Assembly: GCF_958445495.1 (NCBI RefSeq)
Contig: NZ_CAUCSQ010000012.1
Location: forward strand, 1 to 64,000
Direction: 5' to 3'
DNA: 64,000 nt
Source: an uncultured Bacteroides sp.
GTDB taxonomy: Bacteria > Bacteroidota > Bacteroidia > Bacteroidales > Bacteroidaceae
A program made the position numbers and the translations under genes. How positions within the stretch are numbered: position 1 is the first letter of the stretch; every line of letters starts with the position of its first letter. Below the pieces are notes generated by a model, which was not told the DNA's origin, did not search any database, and saw nothing but the letters and a program-made list of their open reading frames with translations. This document shows, in pieces, positions 24,797-33,505 of the stretch.

Positions 24797-25660
24797 TTAA
24801 TATGCTCTTATCGACGAAGGTAAAGGAGAGGCTCCTTTGGCTTTCCGGATGGTATAGAGTTCTTTCACGAAGCCCACCATGAATACGTGTGAATAAGTAT
24901 GGGTCTTTATCTTGTTCACGTCGGATTGCTGCAGGTCTGCCAGATAGCTGAAACGCATTTTGGCATATCCTATCGGAAAATCGACGGAGAGCATTTGCCG
25001 GAGCGAGGGCTGGTTGTGGAGAGAGGTGAATTTTATGACGCCGGCGGAGTTTCCCAATGAGAAAATCTCATAGTAAGACTGCCCGTAATGGGGGGAGAAC
25101 ATGACTCCCATGACCGGCAGGTTGACTTGATAGCGCAATACCATCGGGTAGCGTTTCACTCTCAGATGCCAGATAGCCATGCCGGAGGCGTCCAGGTTGA
25201 CGTATGCGCGTGCGGAGGCCGGATTGTTGCCGTTCCTCAGGTTATAGACGAAACCGCCGTTGGCATCTATCAATCCTCCTGCCAGCAATTTGAAATTCTC
25301 GGTCAGGCGGAACTGGTAGTGTAATCCGTAGTTCCAGTTGACAAGTCCGGAGAATGTATTGTTGTTGTCTACCCGGTTATGCGTGTAGCCGATGTCCGCC
25401 TGGAAGAAGTTCTGTACGGAGATGTTTCCGTCGAATAACTTCGTCATCCGGATGGTTTCACGGGAAACGCGAAAATCGATTCCTTTGTATTCCTGCGGTG
25501 AAAGGTAGGTATCGAACACATTCGTGAACCCGATACCGTACATGATGGCCCGTGTCAGGTAACGATGGGTCTGCAGGCTGTCAATCTGCGCTTGCGATTT
25601 TATGCAGAGGGCGAACAGGATGCAACCTGTAAGTCCCAGATGGATTAATTGTTTCTTCAT
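24797..25660 (-). CDS. DUF3316-family exported protein
   Basis: 288 residues with a Sec signal (MKKQLIHLGLTGCILFALCIKSQAQ) followed by many amphipathic beta strands (GIGFTNVFDTYLSP, NYGLHYQFRLTENFKLLAGG, HTYSHVFMVGFVKELY), which suggest a small outer-membrane barrel. It fits DUF3316, a Bacteroidetes family without known function. The start at 25660 (MKKQ) is preferred to 25666 because it gives the better signal peptide. It lies between the S41 peptidase gene and parC, all on the minus strand, with a 39-bp gap to the parC stop. Confidence 0.7.
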   Translation of the reverse strand: MKKQLIHLGLTGCILFALCIKSQAQIDSLQTHRYLTRAIMYGIGFTNVFDTYLSPQEYKGIDFRVSRETIRMTKLFDGNISVQNFFQADIGYTHNRVDNNNTFSGLVNWNYGLHYQFRLTENFKLLAGGLIDANGGFVYNLRNGNNPASARAYVNLDASGMAIWHLRVKRYPMVLRYQVNLPVMGVMFSPHYGQSYYEIFSLGNSAGVIKFTSLHNQPSLRQMLSVDFPIGYAKMRFSYLADLQQSDVNKIKTHTYSHVFMVGFVKELYTIRKAKGASPLPSSIRAY

Positions 25661-25699
25661 TGGCACATGGGATGTTTTTTTACCGCAGGAAGATGCTCG

Positions 25700-28345
25700 T
25701 CAGAACAACTTCATCTGTCCGGTAATCTCGTCAATAATATCTCCTTGGCTCTTGTTGCTGTCCGGGTCCAGATTTTCCGGTTCTTCTTCCGTCTCTTGCG
25801 GCGTCTCTTGTACCGGTTCCGGGAAACGGGTCGGTTCGAGTTCGTTAATCGTATCCACCGAGTAGGTGGTGATGCGTTTGCCTTTGGCTTTGAACCCTTT
25901 CACGGCAATGAATTCTTCGGCATCGATAACCAGCGGCTCCCGGAAGCTGTCGTGACCGCCGAATATGACTTCCAGACGCGGATAGTATTCATCGGTCAGA
26001 AGGATGAGGCGGTTGTTTTTGTTCTCGCCCAGATAGTTTTGCTTGCGGCCGGAACCTTCGAGGCAGAAACGTTTCAGGTACGGGTAGTTCTGCTGGTCGG
26101 CATCATAGAGAGCGGCTGTCCATACTTTGTTGGAGTCGTATTTTTCGACGATGCTCACGTTGTCTTCGTAGTGGTTGCTCAGGTCGAAATTGGTGGTGTA
26201 GAAGTCACCGTTGTTCAGAACAACCAGTATGGCGTCGTCACTCTGGAATTCGCCCAGGTATTCGCCGCGCCCGTCATAGTTGAGGCGGAGGATGTCGCGG
26301 TCGAACCATACTTTGCGTCCTCCGAGCGTGGAACCTCCTTTTTGTTTCAGGGCAATCTTGTGTACCGGCAGCCGGGTCAGGATTACTCCTTGCGCCTGTC
26401 GTCCCTTGATGCTGATTTCGCTGAAATCGCGTTCGAAGATGATACGCCTCACGCGCGGATTCGGTTTTAGGGTGACTTTGATGATTTCAGCTTCTCCGTT
26501 CGGGTTGGCGCTGAAATAAGTGATGCGCGAGTCGGGAGTGCCTTGCGTGACGTCGTATTCGCGGTCGCGGACAACGGAAGTGACTGCGAACCGTTTGATG
26601 TATGTCGTTCCTTCTTTTCCGTCGCGGTAGGTGACATTGTAGATGGTACGTTTGTCATTTTTCTTGAATACGTTGACGTACAGGATGTTCTTGCCTACGA
26701 ATTTCTTGTCGGCTACCGGGGTGACGATGTATTTCCCGTCGCGGAAGAAGACGATTATGTCGTCGATGTCCGAGCAGTTAGCTACGAACTCGTCTTTTTT
26801 CAAAGCTGTCCCGATAAATCCTTCCTCACGGTTGATGTATAGTTTTTCATTGGCTTCCACCACTTTGGTAGCCTCGATGGTGTCGAAGTTGCGCAGTTCG
26901 GTGCGGCGCGGGAAGTTTTTGCCGTATTTGTTTTTCAACATCTGATACCAGTTGACGGTATATTCGATGATGTTTGCCAGATGATTGTCTATTTCGGCTA
27001 TTTCTTCTCTCATCCGGGCAATCTGTTCGTCGGCTTTGTCGGAATTGAATTTCAGGATGCGCCCCATCTTGATTTCCATCAGTTTCAGGATATCTTCCTT
27101 GGTCACTTCACGGACAAATTGCGGATAGAACGGGGTCAGGCGTTCGTCGATGTGTTCGCAGGCCGCGTCCATATTTTCGGACTGTTCGAATTCTTTGTCT
27201 TTATAAATGCGTTCTTCGATGAATATTTTTTCGAGGGAGGCGAAATGCAGGGCTTCCAGTATTTCTCCTTTCTTGATTTCCAGTTCCTGTTTGAGCAGTG
27301 CCATTGTGTTGTCCGCCGATTTCTTCAGGACTTTGCTGACGGTAAGGAAGTGAGGTTTCCTGTCGTCAATCACGCAACAGTTGGGAGAGATGCTGACTTC
27401 GCAGTCGGTAAAGGCATATAGGGCGTCAATCGTTTTGTCTGATGAAGTGCCGGGAGCCAGGTGGACCAGTATCTCTACGCTGGCGGCCGTATTGTCGTCT
27501 ACCTTCCGGATTTTGATTTTTCCTTTGTCAACGGCTTTCAGGATGGAGTCGATGACAGTGGAGGTGGTTTTCCCGTAAGGAATTTCCGTGACCGCAAGTG
27601 TCTTGTTGTCCAGTTTGTTGATTTTCGCGCGTACCTTCACTACTCCGCCGCGTTCGCCGTCGTTGTATTTGGATACGTCGATGGAACCGCCTGTCTGGAA
27701 GTCGGGATACAACTGGAACGTTTCGCCGCGCAGGTAGCTGATGGATGCGTCGCAAAGTTCGTTGAAATTGTGCGGCAATATTTTGGACGAGAGTCCCACA
27801 GCGATGCCTTCAACTCCCTGTGCCAGCAGCAACGGGAATTTTACGGGAAGAGTGACCGGTTCCTTGTTCCGTCCGTCGTATGACAATTTCCATTCGGTCG
27901 TTTTGGGATTGAAAACAACATCCAGCGCAAATTTTGAAAGGCGTGCCTCGATGTAACGGGGAGCGGCCGCGCCGTCTCCGGTCAGGATATTGCCCCAGTT
28001 ACCCTGGCAGTCAATCAGCAGGTCTTTTTGCCCTAATTGCACCAGGGCGTCGCCGATGGAGGCGTCTCCGTGAGGATGGAACTGCATGGTATGCCCCACA
28101 ATGTTCGCCACCTTGTTATATCGTCCGTCGTCCAGGCGTTTCATGGAGTGCAGGATGCGGCGTTGCACAGGTTTCAGGCCATCGTTGATGTGGGGAACGG
28201 CCCGTTCCAGGATAACATACGAGGCGTAGTCCAGAAACCAGTTCTGGTACATGCCTGTAAGCTGATGTTTTACGTTTTCGTCCCGTGCGTCCGCCGGTTT
28301 ATAGTCTGAATGTCCTTCGGTTATCTCGTTGATTTCGTCACTCAT
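25700..28345 (-). CDS. parC: DNA topoisomerase IV subunit A (GyrA/ParC family)
   Basis: 881 residues, cytoplasmic. The N-terminal breakage-reunion domain (about 30-470) has the QRRILHSM entry, the quinolone-determining region HPHGDASIGDALVQ (about 90-103) and the catalytic Tyr131 in APRYIEARLS. A C-terminal beta-pinwheel (about 500-840) follows, and then an acidic tail. The canonical GyrA box (QRRGGKG) is not evident, which favours ParC over GyrA; the tail and composition also fit Bacteroides ParC. With ParE, absent from this window, it would decatenate chromosomes. The start at 28345 (MSDEINE) was chosen over 28384 because the promoter-like elements lie just upstream and the extension is not conserved-looking. 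Confidence 0.85.
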   Translation of the reverse strand: MSDEINEITEGHSDYKPADARDENVKHQLTGMYQNWFLDYASYVILERAVPHINDGLKPVQRRILHSMKRLDDGRYNKVANIVGHTMQFHPHGDASIGDALVQLGQKDLLIDCQGNWGNILTGDGAAAPRYIEARLSKFALDVVFNPKTTEWKLSYDGRNKEPVTLPVKFPLLLAQGVEGIAVGLSSKILPHNFNELCDASISYLRGETFQLYPDFQTGGSIDVSKYNDGERGGVVKVRAKINKLDNKTLAVTEIPYGKTTSTVIDSILKAVDKGKIKIRKVDDNTAASVEILVHLAPGTSSDKTIDALYAFTDCEVSISPNCCVIDDRKPHFLTVSKVLKKSADNTMALLKQELEIKKGEILEALHFASLEKIFIEERIYKDKEFEQSENMDAACEHIDERLTPFYPQFVREVTKEDILKLMEIKMGRILKFNSDKADEQIARMREEIAEIDNHLANIIEYTVNWYQMLKNKYGKNFPRRTELRNFDTIEATKVVEANEKLYINREEGFIGTALKKDEFVANCSDIDDIIVFFRDGKYIVTPVADKKFVGKNILYVNVFKKNDKRTIYNVTYRDGKEGTTYIKRFAVTSVVRDREYDVTQGTPDSRITYFSANPNGEAEIIKVTLKPNPRVRRIIFERDFSEISIKGRQAQGVILTRLPVHKIALKQKGGSTLGGRKVWFDRDILRLNYDGRGEYLGEFQSDDAILVVLNNGDFYTTNFDLSNHYEDNVSIVEKYDSNKVWTAALYDADQQNYPYLKRFCLEGSGRKQNYLGENKNNRLILLTDEYYPRLEVIFGGHDSFREPLVIDAEEFIAVKGFKAKGKRITTYSVDTINELEPTRFPEPVQETPQETEEEPENLDPDSNKSQGDIIDEITGQMKLF

Positions 28346-28381
28346 AAATTCGTATATACTATATTTTAATGCATACGCACG

Positions 28382-28397
28382 CAAAAATACAAAAATA
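28382..28397 (-). promoter_or_regulatory. Likely -7 elements of parC
   Basis: Two tandem minus-strand copies of TATTTTTG (28389-28382 and 28397-28390) match TAnnTTTG and lie 37-52 bp upstream of the parC ATG. No good TTTG is present at -33. Confidence 0.45.
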
Positions 28398-28626
28398 AAA
28401 GAGATTCGGACGAAAAACGGGGAATATTCCGAATGTTAAAAAGGGTATAACCTCTCCCGGAGAAAGAGAAAAAAGGCATGCTTCCATGTGTCCGGGAATG
28501 CATGGGCGGGAGAAAGAGAGGAAACGGGGCGGCAAGACTTGTTGCGCAAGGAGCCGGAAACCGGCGAAGAAGTCAGGGAATAAGATAAATTAATACCCTA
28601 CCTGTCTTATTTATGAGATAAATCTC

Positions 28627-28634
28627 TATCTTTG
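28627..28634 (+). promoter_or_regulatory. Likely -7 element of glyS
   Basis: TATCTTTG, an exact TAnnTTTG match, lies 52 bp upstream of the glycyl-tRNA synthetase ATG. The expected upstream TTTG is poor. Confidence 0.55.
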
Positions 28635-28686
28635 TGGCACTTTTTAGGGAAAAAGCAAATTCAAATTAATAGATATAGATAAGAAA

Positions 28687-30228
28687 ATGGCACAAGAAGA
28701 CGTTTTTAAGAAGCTTGTATCGCACTGTAAGGAATATGGTTTCGTATTTCCTTCAAGCGATATCTACGATGGACTGGGCGCTGTATATGATTATGGTCAG
28801 ATGGGCGTTGAATTGAAGAATAATATCAAAAAATATTGGTGGGACAGCATGGTGCTGTTGCACGAAAATATTGTCGGTATCGACTCTGCCATCTTTATGC
28901 ATCCTACTATCTGGAAGGCTTCCGGACACGTTGACGCATTTAATGACCCGTTGATTGATAATAAGGATTCTAAGAAACGGTATCGTGCAGATGTCCTGAT
29001 TGAGGATCAACTGGCTAAATACGACGATAAGATTAATAAGGAGGTGGCGAAAGCTGCCAAGAGATTCGGGGATGCTTTTGACGAAGCGCAGTTCCGCTCT
29101 ACCAACGGGCGCGTGTTGGAACATCAGGCAAAGAGGGACGCTCTTCACGCACGTTTTGCAAAAGCCTTGAATGATAATGACCTGGAAGAGCTCAGGCAGA
29201 TTATTCTTGATGAAGAAATCGTATGTCCTATTTCCGGTACGAAAAACTGGACGGAGGTCCGTCAGTTTAATCTGATGTTTACGACTGAAATGGGGTCTAC
29301 CGCCGACGGGTCCATGAAAATTTACCTTCGTCCGGAAACGGCGCAGGGTATTTTTGTGAATTATCTGAATGTGCAGAAAACGGGACGTATGAAGGTTCCT
29401 TTCGGCATCGCCCAGATTGGCAAGGCTTTCCGTAATGAGATTGTCGCCCGCCAGTTTATTTTCCGCATGCGTGAGTTCGAGCAGATGGAAATGCAGTTTT
29501 TCGTAAAACCGGGGACTGAGCTTGACTGGTTCAGAAAGTGGAAGGAAATCCGTTTGAAATGGCATAAGGCGCTGGGCTTCGGCGACGACCACTACCGTTA
29601 TCACGACCATGACAAGCTGGCGCATTACGCCAATGCGGCAACGGATATCGAGTTCCTGATGCCGTTCGGCTTCAAGGAGGTGGAAGGCATTCATTCCCGT
29701 ACGAATTTCGATTTGTCGCAGCATGAGAAATTCTCCGGCAAGAGTATCAAGTATTTCGACCCTGAACTGAACGAGTCTTATACTCCGTATGTAATCGAGA
29801 CTTCTATCGGTGTAGACCGTATGTTCCTTAGCGTGATGAGTGCGGCTTATTGTGAAGAACAACTGGAAAGCGGGGAAAGCCGTGTCGTTCTGAAATTGCC
29901 TGCCGCTTTGGCGCCGGTGAAACTGGCGGTGATGCCGTTGGTGAAGAAAGATGGCCTGCCTGAGAAAGCCCGTGAGATTATCGATGCCCTGAAGTTCCAT
30001 TTCCACTGCCAGTATGATGAAAAAGACAGTATCGGCAAGCGTTATCGCCGTCAGGATGCAATCGGCACTCCGTATTGTGTGACGGTAGACCACCAGACTT
30101 TGGAAGACAACTGCGTGACTTTGCGTAATCGCGATACCATGCAGCAGGAACGTGTCGCCATTTCCGAACTGAACAATATCATTGCGGACAGAGTAAGTAT
30201 TACTTCTCTATTGAAAACTTTACAATAA
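28687..30228 (+). CDS. glyS: Glycyl-tRNA synthetase (class II, dimeric type)
   Basis: 513 residues, cytoplasmic; charges tRNA-Gly with glycine using ATP. The N-terminus carries the GlyRS hallmark YGFVFPSSDIYDGLGAVYDYG. Motif 2 is FRNEIVARQFIFRMREFEQ (about 248-266), and motif 3 is ETSIGVDRMFLSVM. The C-terminal anticodon-binding domain begins near LPAALAPVKLAVMPLVKK. Length and architecture fit the single-chain alpha2 enzyme, not the alpha2beta2 form. It is followed 11 bp later by an FKBP lipoprotein gene, so the two are probably co-transcribed up to the terminator at 30841. Confidence 0.97.
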   Translation: MAQEDVFKKLVSHCKEYGFVFPSSDIYDGLGAVYDYGQMGVELKNNIKKYWWDSMVLLHENIVGIDSAIFMHPTIWKASGHVDAFNDPLIDNKDSKKRYRADVLIEDQLAKYDDKINKEVAKAAKRFGDAFDEAQFRSTNGRVLEHQAKRDALHARFAKALNDNDLEELRQIILDEEIVCPISGTKNWTEVRQFNLMFTTEMGSTADGSMKIYLRPETAQGIFVNYLNVQKTGRMKVPFGIAQIGKAFRNEIVARQFIFRMREFEQMEMQFFVKPGTELDWFRKWKEIRLKWHKALGFGDDHYRYHDHDKLAHYANAATDIEFLMPFGFKEVEGIHSRTNFDLSQHEKFSGKSIKYFDPELNESYTPYVIETSIGVDRMFLSVMSAAYCEEQLESGESRVVLKLPAALAPVKLAVMPLVKKDGLPEKAREIIDALKFHFHCQYDEKDSIGKRYRRQDAIGTPYCVTVDHQTLEDNCVTLRNRDTMQQERVAISELNNIIADRVSITSLLKTLQ

Positions 30229-30239
30229 ACCTTTGACGA

Positions 30240-30812
30240 ATGAGTAAGAAAATCTGTTTATTCTCCTTTGTATTACTGGCTTTGGTTTTTGCTTCCTGTA
30301 GCGAGACCGAAGAGGTAAGCCGTTACGACAACTGGCAGGCACGCAGCGAAGCGTTCATTGATTCCATCGCAAATGTGTGTAACAGCGCTGCGAATCAGGC
30401 ATTAGCTGATGATGACCCGGAAAAGATTCATGCTTTGAAGGATGAAACGAATGACCAATGGATATATGTGAAGAAGATAATACCCATAGAGGAAGAGGAT
30501 ATAAATAAATATCCTGTTTATACTTCTACGATAAGTGCGTATTATCGCATGTTTTATTTTAACGGCGATGTCGTTCAGCAGAATTTTTCCGGGACGGAAC
30601 CGGGGTATTTTGATTCACCGTCGGAATTTACTGTGAGTGAGTTGATTTCCGGCTGGCAATATTCGCTGATGCACATGACGGAGGGGGAATATTGGACTTT
30701 ATATATTCCTTATCAAAGCGGGTATGGTTCCGGTACTGGCAGCGACGGTTCGCTGCAGCCTTATTCGGCATTGGTTTATAATGTTAAACTGGTTAAGATT
30801 GTAGAACGTTAA
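30240..30812 (+). CDS. FKBP-type peptidyl-prolyl isomerase lipoprotein
   Basis: 190 residues with lipobox Cys20 (LVFASC). The C-terminal half (about 95-190) has the FKBP fold: YRMFYFNGDVVQQNFSG, EFTVSELISGWQYSLMHMTEGEYWTLYIPYQSGYGS, then PYSALVYNVKLVKI. The FKBP core residues (Phe, Trp, Tyr of the active pocket) are mostly present. It would help fold proteins at the membrane or periplasm. Gene order glyS-FKBP with an 11-bp gap indicates one operon. Confidence 0.85.
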   Translation: MSKKICLFSFVLLALVFASCSETEEVSRYDNWQARSEAFIDSIANVCNSAANQALADDDPEKIHALKDETNDQWIYVKKIIPIEEEDINKYPVYTSTISAYYRMFYFNGDVVQQNFSGTEPGYFDSPSEFTVSELISGWQYSLMHMTEGEYWTLYIPYQSGYGSGTGSDGSLQPYSALVYNVKLVKIVER

Positions 30813-30840
30813 TTTTGATAATAACATGATAAAAGATAAT

Positions 30841-30882
30841 AGGTGTTATGTCTGGGCGGACATAGCGCCTGTTATTTTTTTT
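30841..30882 (+). terminator. Terminator of the glyS-FKBP operon
   Basis: AGGTGTTATGTC (30841-30852) pairs with GACATAGCGCCT (30859-30870), 12 bp including two G-U pairs, 6-nt loop, followed by a long T-run. Confidence 0.88.
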
Positions 30883-30939
30883 GAATGCTTTTGGCTGTAT
30901 AGGTCGTGCTGTCTTATTTTTATTAATCATAATCAATAG

Positions 30940-32382
30940 ATGAAAAACAAGGTTTTAAACGTATTGGTGTTATTTTTATTGCCGGCTTTGGGGGTGGCGG
31001 CACAGTCTCCCCGAAAGGTGTTGCCGGCTGAACAGGAAATTGAGTTGCGCTATGGAGCGGACCGGCTGGGCAAGCGTCACGATGCGGCCATGCGGAAATT
31101 CCGGGAGAACCGGCTGGGCGCGTTTATTCATTGGGGACTGTATGCCATTCCGGGCGGAGAATGGAACGGAAAGGTGTATGAAGGGGCGGCCGAATGGTTG
31201 AAAAGCTGGGCGAAGGTTTCCAGCGACGAGTGGATGAAATTGATGGAACAGTGGAATCCGGAACGGTTTGATGCCCGGACGTGGGCGAAAATGGCGAAAG
31301 AGATGGGGGTGAAGTATGTGAAGATTACAACCAAGCATCATGAGGGCTTCTGCCTGTGGCCCAGCAAGTATAGCCGGTACACGGTCATGCAGACGCCCTG
31401 TAAGAGAGACTTGTTGGGGGAGCTGGTGAAGGCGTATAACGATGAAGGGATTGATGTGCATTTTTATTTTTCCGTAATGGACTGGAGCCATCCCGACTGG
31501 CGGTATGATATCAAGACTGCTGAAGATGAAGCGGCTTTCCGGCGTTTTCTGGAGTTTACGGACAACCAGTTGAAGGAGCTTGCCACCCGCTATCCTACAG
31601 TGAAGGATTTCTGGTTTGACGGGACTTGGGATGCCAGCGTGAAAAAGAATGCGTGGTGGACGGCGCATGCCGAACGTATGCTGAAAGAGTTGGTTCCGGG
31701 CGTCACGATAAACAGCCGTTTGCGTGCCGACGATTACGGAAAACGTCATTTCGACAGTAACGGGCATCTGATGGGGGATTATGAATCGGGATATGAACGC
31801 CGTCTGCCCGACCCGGTAAAGGATTTGAAAGTGACAAAATGGGATTGGGAAGCTTGTATGACTATTCCGGAAAATCAGTGGGGATATCATAAAGACTGGT
31901 CATTGAGTTATGTGAAGAATCCGGTGGAGGTGCTGGAGCGTATCGTTCACGCCGTATCTATGGGTGGCAACATGGTCGTTAATTTCGGACCGCAGGCTGA
32001 CGGCGATTTTCGTCCGGAGGAAAAGGAACTTGCCGCAACCGTCGGAAAATGGATGAAGAAGAATGGCGAATGTATTTATGCCTGTGATTATGCTGGGTTG
32101 GAAAAACAGGACTGGGGGTATTATACCCGTAAAGGCGACGATATCTATATGGTGGTTTTTAATGTGCCTTACTCAAAATGGCTGGCAGTCAAGACTCCGA
32201 AAGGGATGCGGGTAACGGAAGCGGCCTTGCTGGACGGCGGGAAAGCGGAAGTGGTTGAGACGACTCGGAACGAATATAATGTGGGAGTGCCGGAACGGCG
32301 TCCCGACGGGCCGTTTGTCATCAAACTGAGAATAGAAAATACGCAAGGAAATACGGAGAAATATCGTGAAGCATTGACTTAA
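30940..32382 (+). CDS. GH29 alpha-L-fucosidase
   Basis: 480 residues: Sec signal (to about residue 22, ...GVAAQ), GH29 catalytic barrel (about 40-370) and a C-terminal beta-domain. Motifs: FGAFIHWGLYAIPGGEW-type start (here LGAFIHWGLYAIPGGEW, 59-75), KYVKITTKHHEGFCLW (126-140) and the nucleophile Asp227 in DFWFDGTW. It removes alpha-L-fucose from glycans in the periplasm. The acid/base is not certain by eye, as usual in this family. It has its own terminator and stands between the glyS operon and the ECF sigma gene; it may serve the adjacent utilization region, but no shared promoter is visible. Confidence 0.93.
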   Translation: MKNKVLNVLVLFLLPALGVAAQSPRKVLPAEQEIELRYGADRLGKRHDAAMRKFRENRLGAFIHWGLYAIPGGEWNGKVYEGAAEWLKSWAKVSSDEWMKLMEQWNPERFDARTWAKMAKEMGVKYVKITTKHHEGFCLWPSKYSRYTVMQTPCKRDLLGELVKAYNDEGIDVHFYFSVMDWSHPDWRYDIKTAEDEAAFRRFLEFTDNQLKELATRYPTVKDFWFDGTWDASVKKNAWWTAHAERMLKELVPGVTINSRLRADDYGKRHFDSNGHLMGDYESGYERRLPDPVKDLKVTKWDWEACMTIPENQWGYHKDWSLSYVKNPVEVLERIVHAVSMGGNMVVNFGPQADGDFRPEEKELAATVGKWMKKNGECIYACDYAGLEKQDWGYYTRKGDDIYMVVFNVPYSKWLAVKTPKGMRVTEAALLDGGKAEVVETTRNEYNVGVPERRPDGPFVIKLRIENTQGNTEKYREALT

Positions 32383-32429
32383 ACGGATTCCGGAATATTA
32401 AGAGAAATATGCGGTTTCCGACAGTTCAG

Positions 32430-32475
32430 GCAGTTCAGCGGTGTATCGGCACTCTGAACTGCTTTTTCTTTTTTC
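32430..32475 (+). terminator. Terminator of the GH29 gene
   Basis: GCAGTTCAG (32430-32438) pairs with CTGAACTGC (32454-32462), a perfect 9-bp stem, followed by a T-rich run. Confidence 0.85.
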
Positions 32476-32561
32476 TTGAAATAAAAAAGGAGGAAAACGG
32501 TTTATTTTATCATAAATGTATTTATTTTGTACTTTGAATGTAGCTTGTTATAATAAAGGAT

Positions 32562-33113
32562 ATGAAATTGATTCGGAACGGTTCGTCGTTGGCGTGCAAG
32601 GAAGGTAGAGAAGAAGCATTGAAATATCTTTTTCATACCTACTTCACCCCCTTGTGCCGGTATATGTATGCCTACTGGGATAATAAGCAGGAAATCGAGG
32701 AAGCGGTGATGGACATATTCATATATCTGTGGGAGCATCCTGATAAAATACAGCCTGACCTGTCTATAAAGTCTTATTTGTTTCAATCCGCACGTAACAA
32801 ATGCCTCAACCTGATACGGGGCAAGCAGGATACTTGTTCGCTGGATGATGTGCAGGAACAGGAGAGCATAGACACGGTTGCTTTGATAGAGGCGGAAGAG
32901 CTGGACGAACTGATACAGAGGGCTATTCTTGCCATCCCCGTGCAGAGCCGTGAAATATTCCTGAAAAGCCGGAACGAAAATCTCAGTAACCGTGAGATTG
33001 CCGAGGAACTGGATATTTCGATAAAGACGGTGGAAAAACACATCACCCGTTCATTGAAAATCATCCGTAAAGTGTTGGGGGATAATTATTACCTGTTGTT
33101 CTTTTTGTTGTAA
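32562..33113 (+). CDS. FecI-like ECF sigma factor
   Basis: 183 residues, cytoplasmic. Sigma region 2 (about 20-90: ALKYLFHTYFTPLCRYMYAY, EEAVMDIFIYLWEH) and region 4 (about 120-175: AILAIPVQSREIFLKSRNENLSNREIAEELDISIKTVEKHITRSLKIIRK) are complete with the helix-turn-helix. It would direct RNA polymerase to the neighbouring STN-type susC operon once released by the FecR protein. The FecR gene follows after an unusually long 392-bp gap. Typical of sigma/anti-sigma systems that control Bacteroides glycan loci, often for host or complex glycans. Confidence 0.92.
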   Translation: MKLIRNGSSLACKEGREEALKYLFHTYFTPLCRYMYAYWDNKQEIEEAVMDIFIYLWEHPDKIQPDLSIKSYLFQSARNKCLNLIRGKQDTCSLDDVQEQESIDTVALIEAEELDELIQRAILAIPVQSREIFLKSRNENLSNREIAEELDISIKTVEKHITRSLKIIRKVLGDNYYLLFFLL

Positions 33114-33505
33114 GCGGGGTAAACCTGCATTTGGGAGGAGTGCGCATGAACGGATGATTCCTTTGCATGCAGTTTTCATATCTCCTTGTCGTTCCCGGTT
33201 CGCGCTTTCTTTCCCGGACTGGATGGGGAATTACGGCGCCTTTTTATTCTCTTCCGGAGATTGACATCTTCGTCTTTTCTTTTTTCAATCTTCTTCCAAC
33301 TGTTTGGTTGCTGTTTGAGACAACTTCCGATATAAAACAGGATTCCGGAACTAAACAGGAAATGAAAAAACGGTAAAACGGACTGTTCGGGCACTGTTTT
33401 AAAACCGTATCCTAAAATTCTTTTGAAAAAATTCCGTTTTTAGCGTAGGGTATTCGTAATGTGTAGGTGTTATGTATGTGAAAGCCTCTAAAAAGGAATA
33501 AAGAT
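33114..33505. other. 392-bp spacer between sigma and anti-sigma genes
   Basis: No convincing gene. A 69-codon frame (33167-33376) has no start context and no recognisable domain. Around 33369-33407 an imperfect inverted repeat (ACGGTAAAAC with GTTTTAAAACCGT) could form a stem. The segment TAGCGTAGGGTATTCGTAAT at about 33440-33459, roughly 50 bp before the FecR start, could be part of a sigma-dependent promoter; this is a guess. The gap suggests that fecR has its own promoter. Confidence 0.4.

Larger units (their letters stand above)
28346..28686. other. Divergent promoter region between parC and glyS
   Basis: 341 bp hold the promoters of the two divergent housekeeping genes (listed separately) and a G/A-rich centre at about 28450-28560 without an open frame or clear stable hairpin. 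Confidence 0.6.

Noticed and set aside
28753..30093. 446-codon open frame opposite glyS
   Set aside because: Antisense shadow of the glycyl-tRNA synthetase gene; no domain, signal or start context.
33167..33376. 69-codon frame between sigma and fecR genes
   Set aside because: No start context, no domain and poor composition; treated as non-coding spacer.
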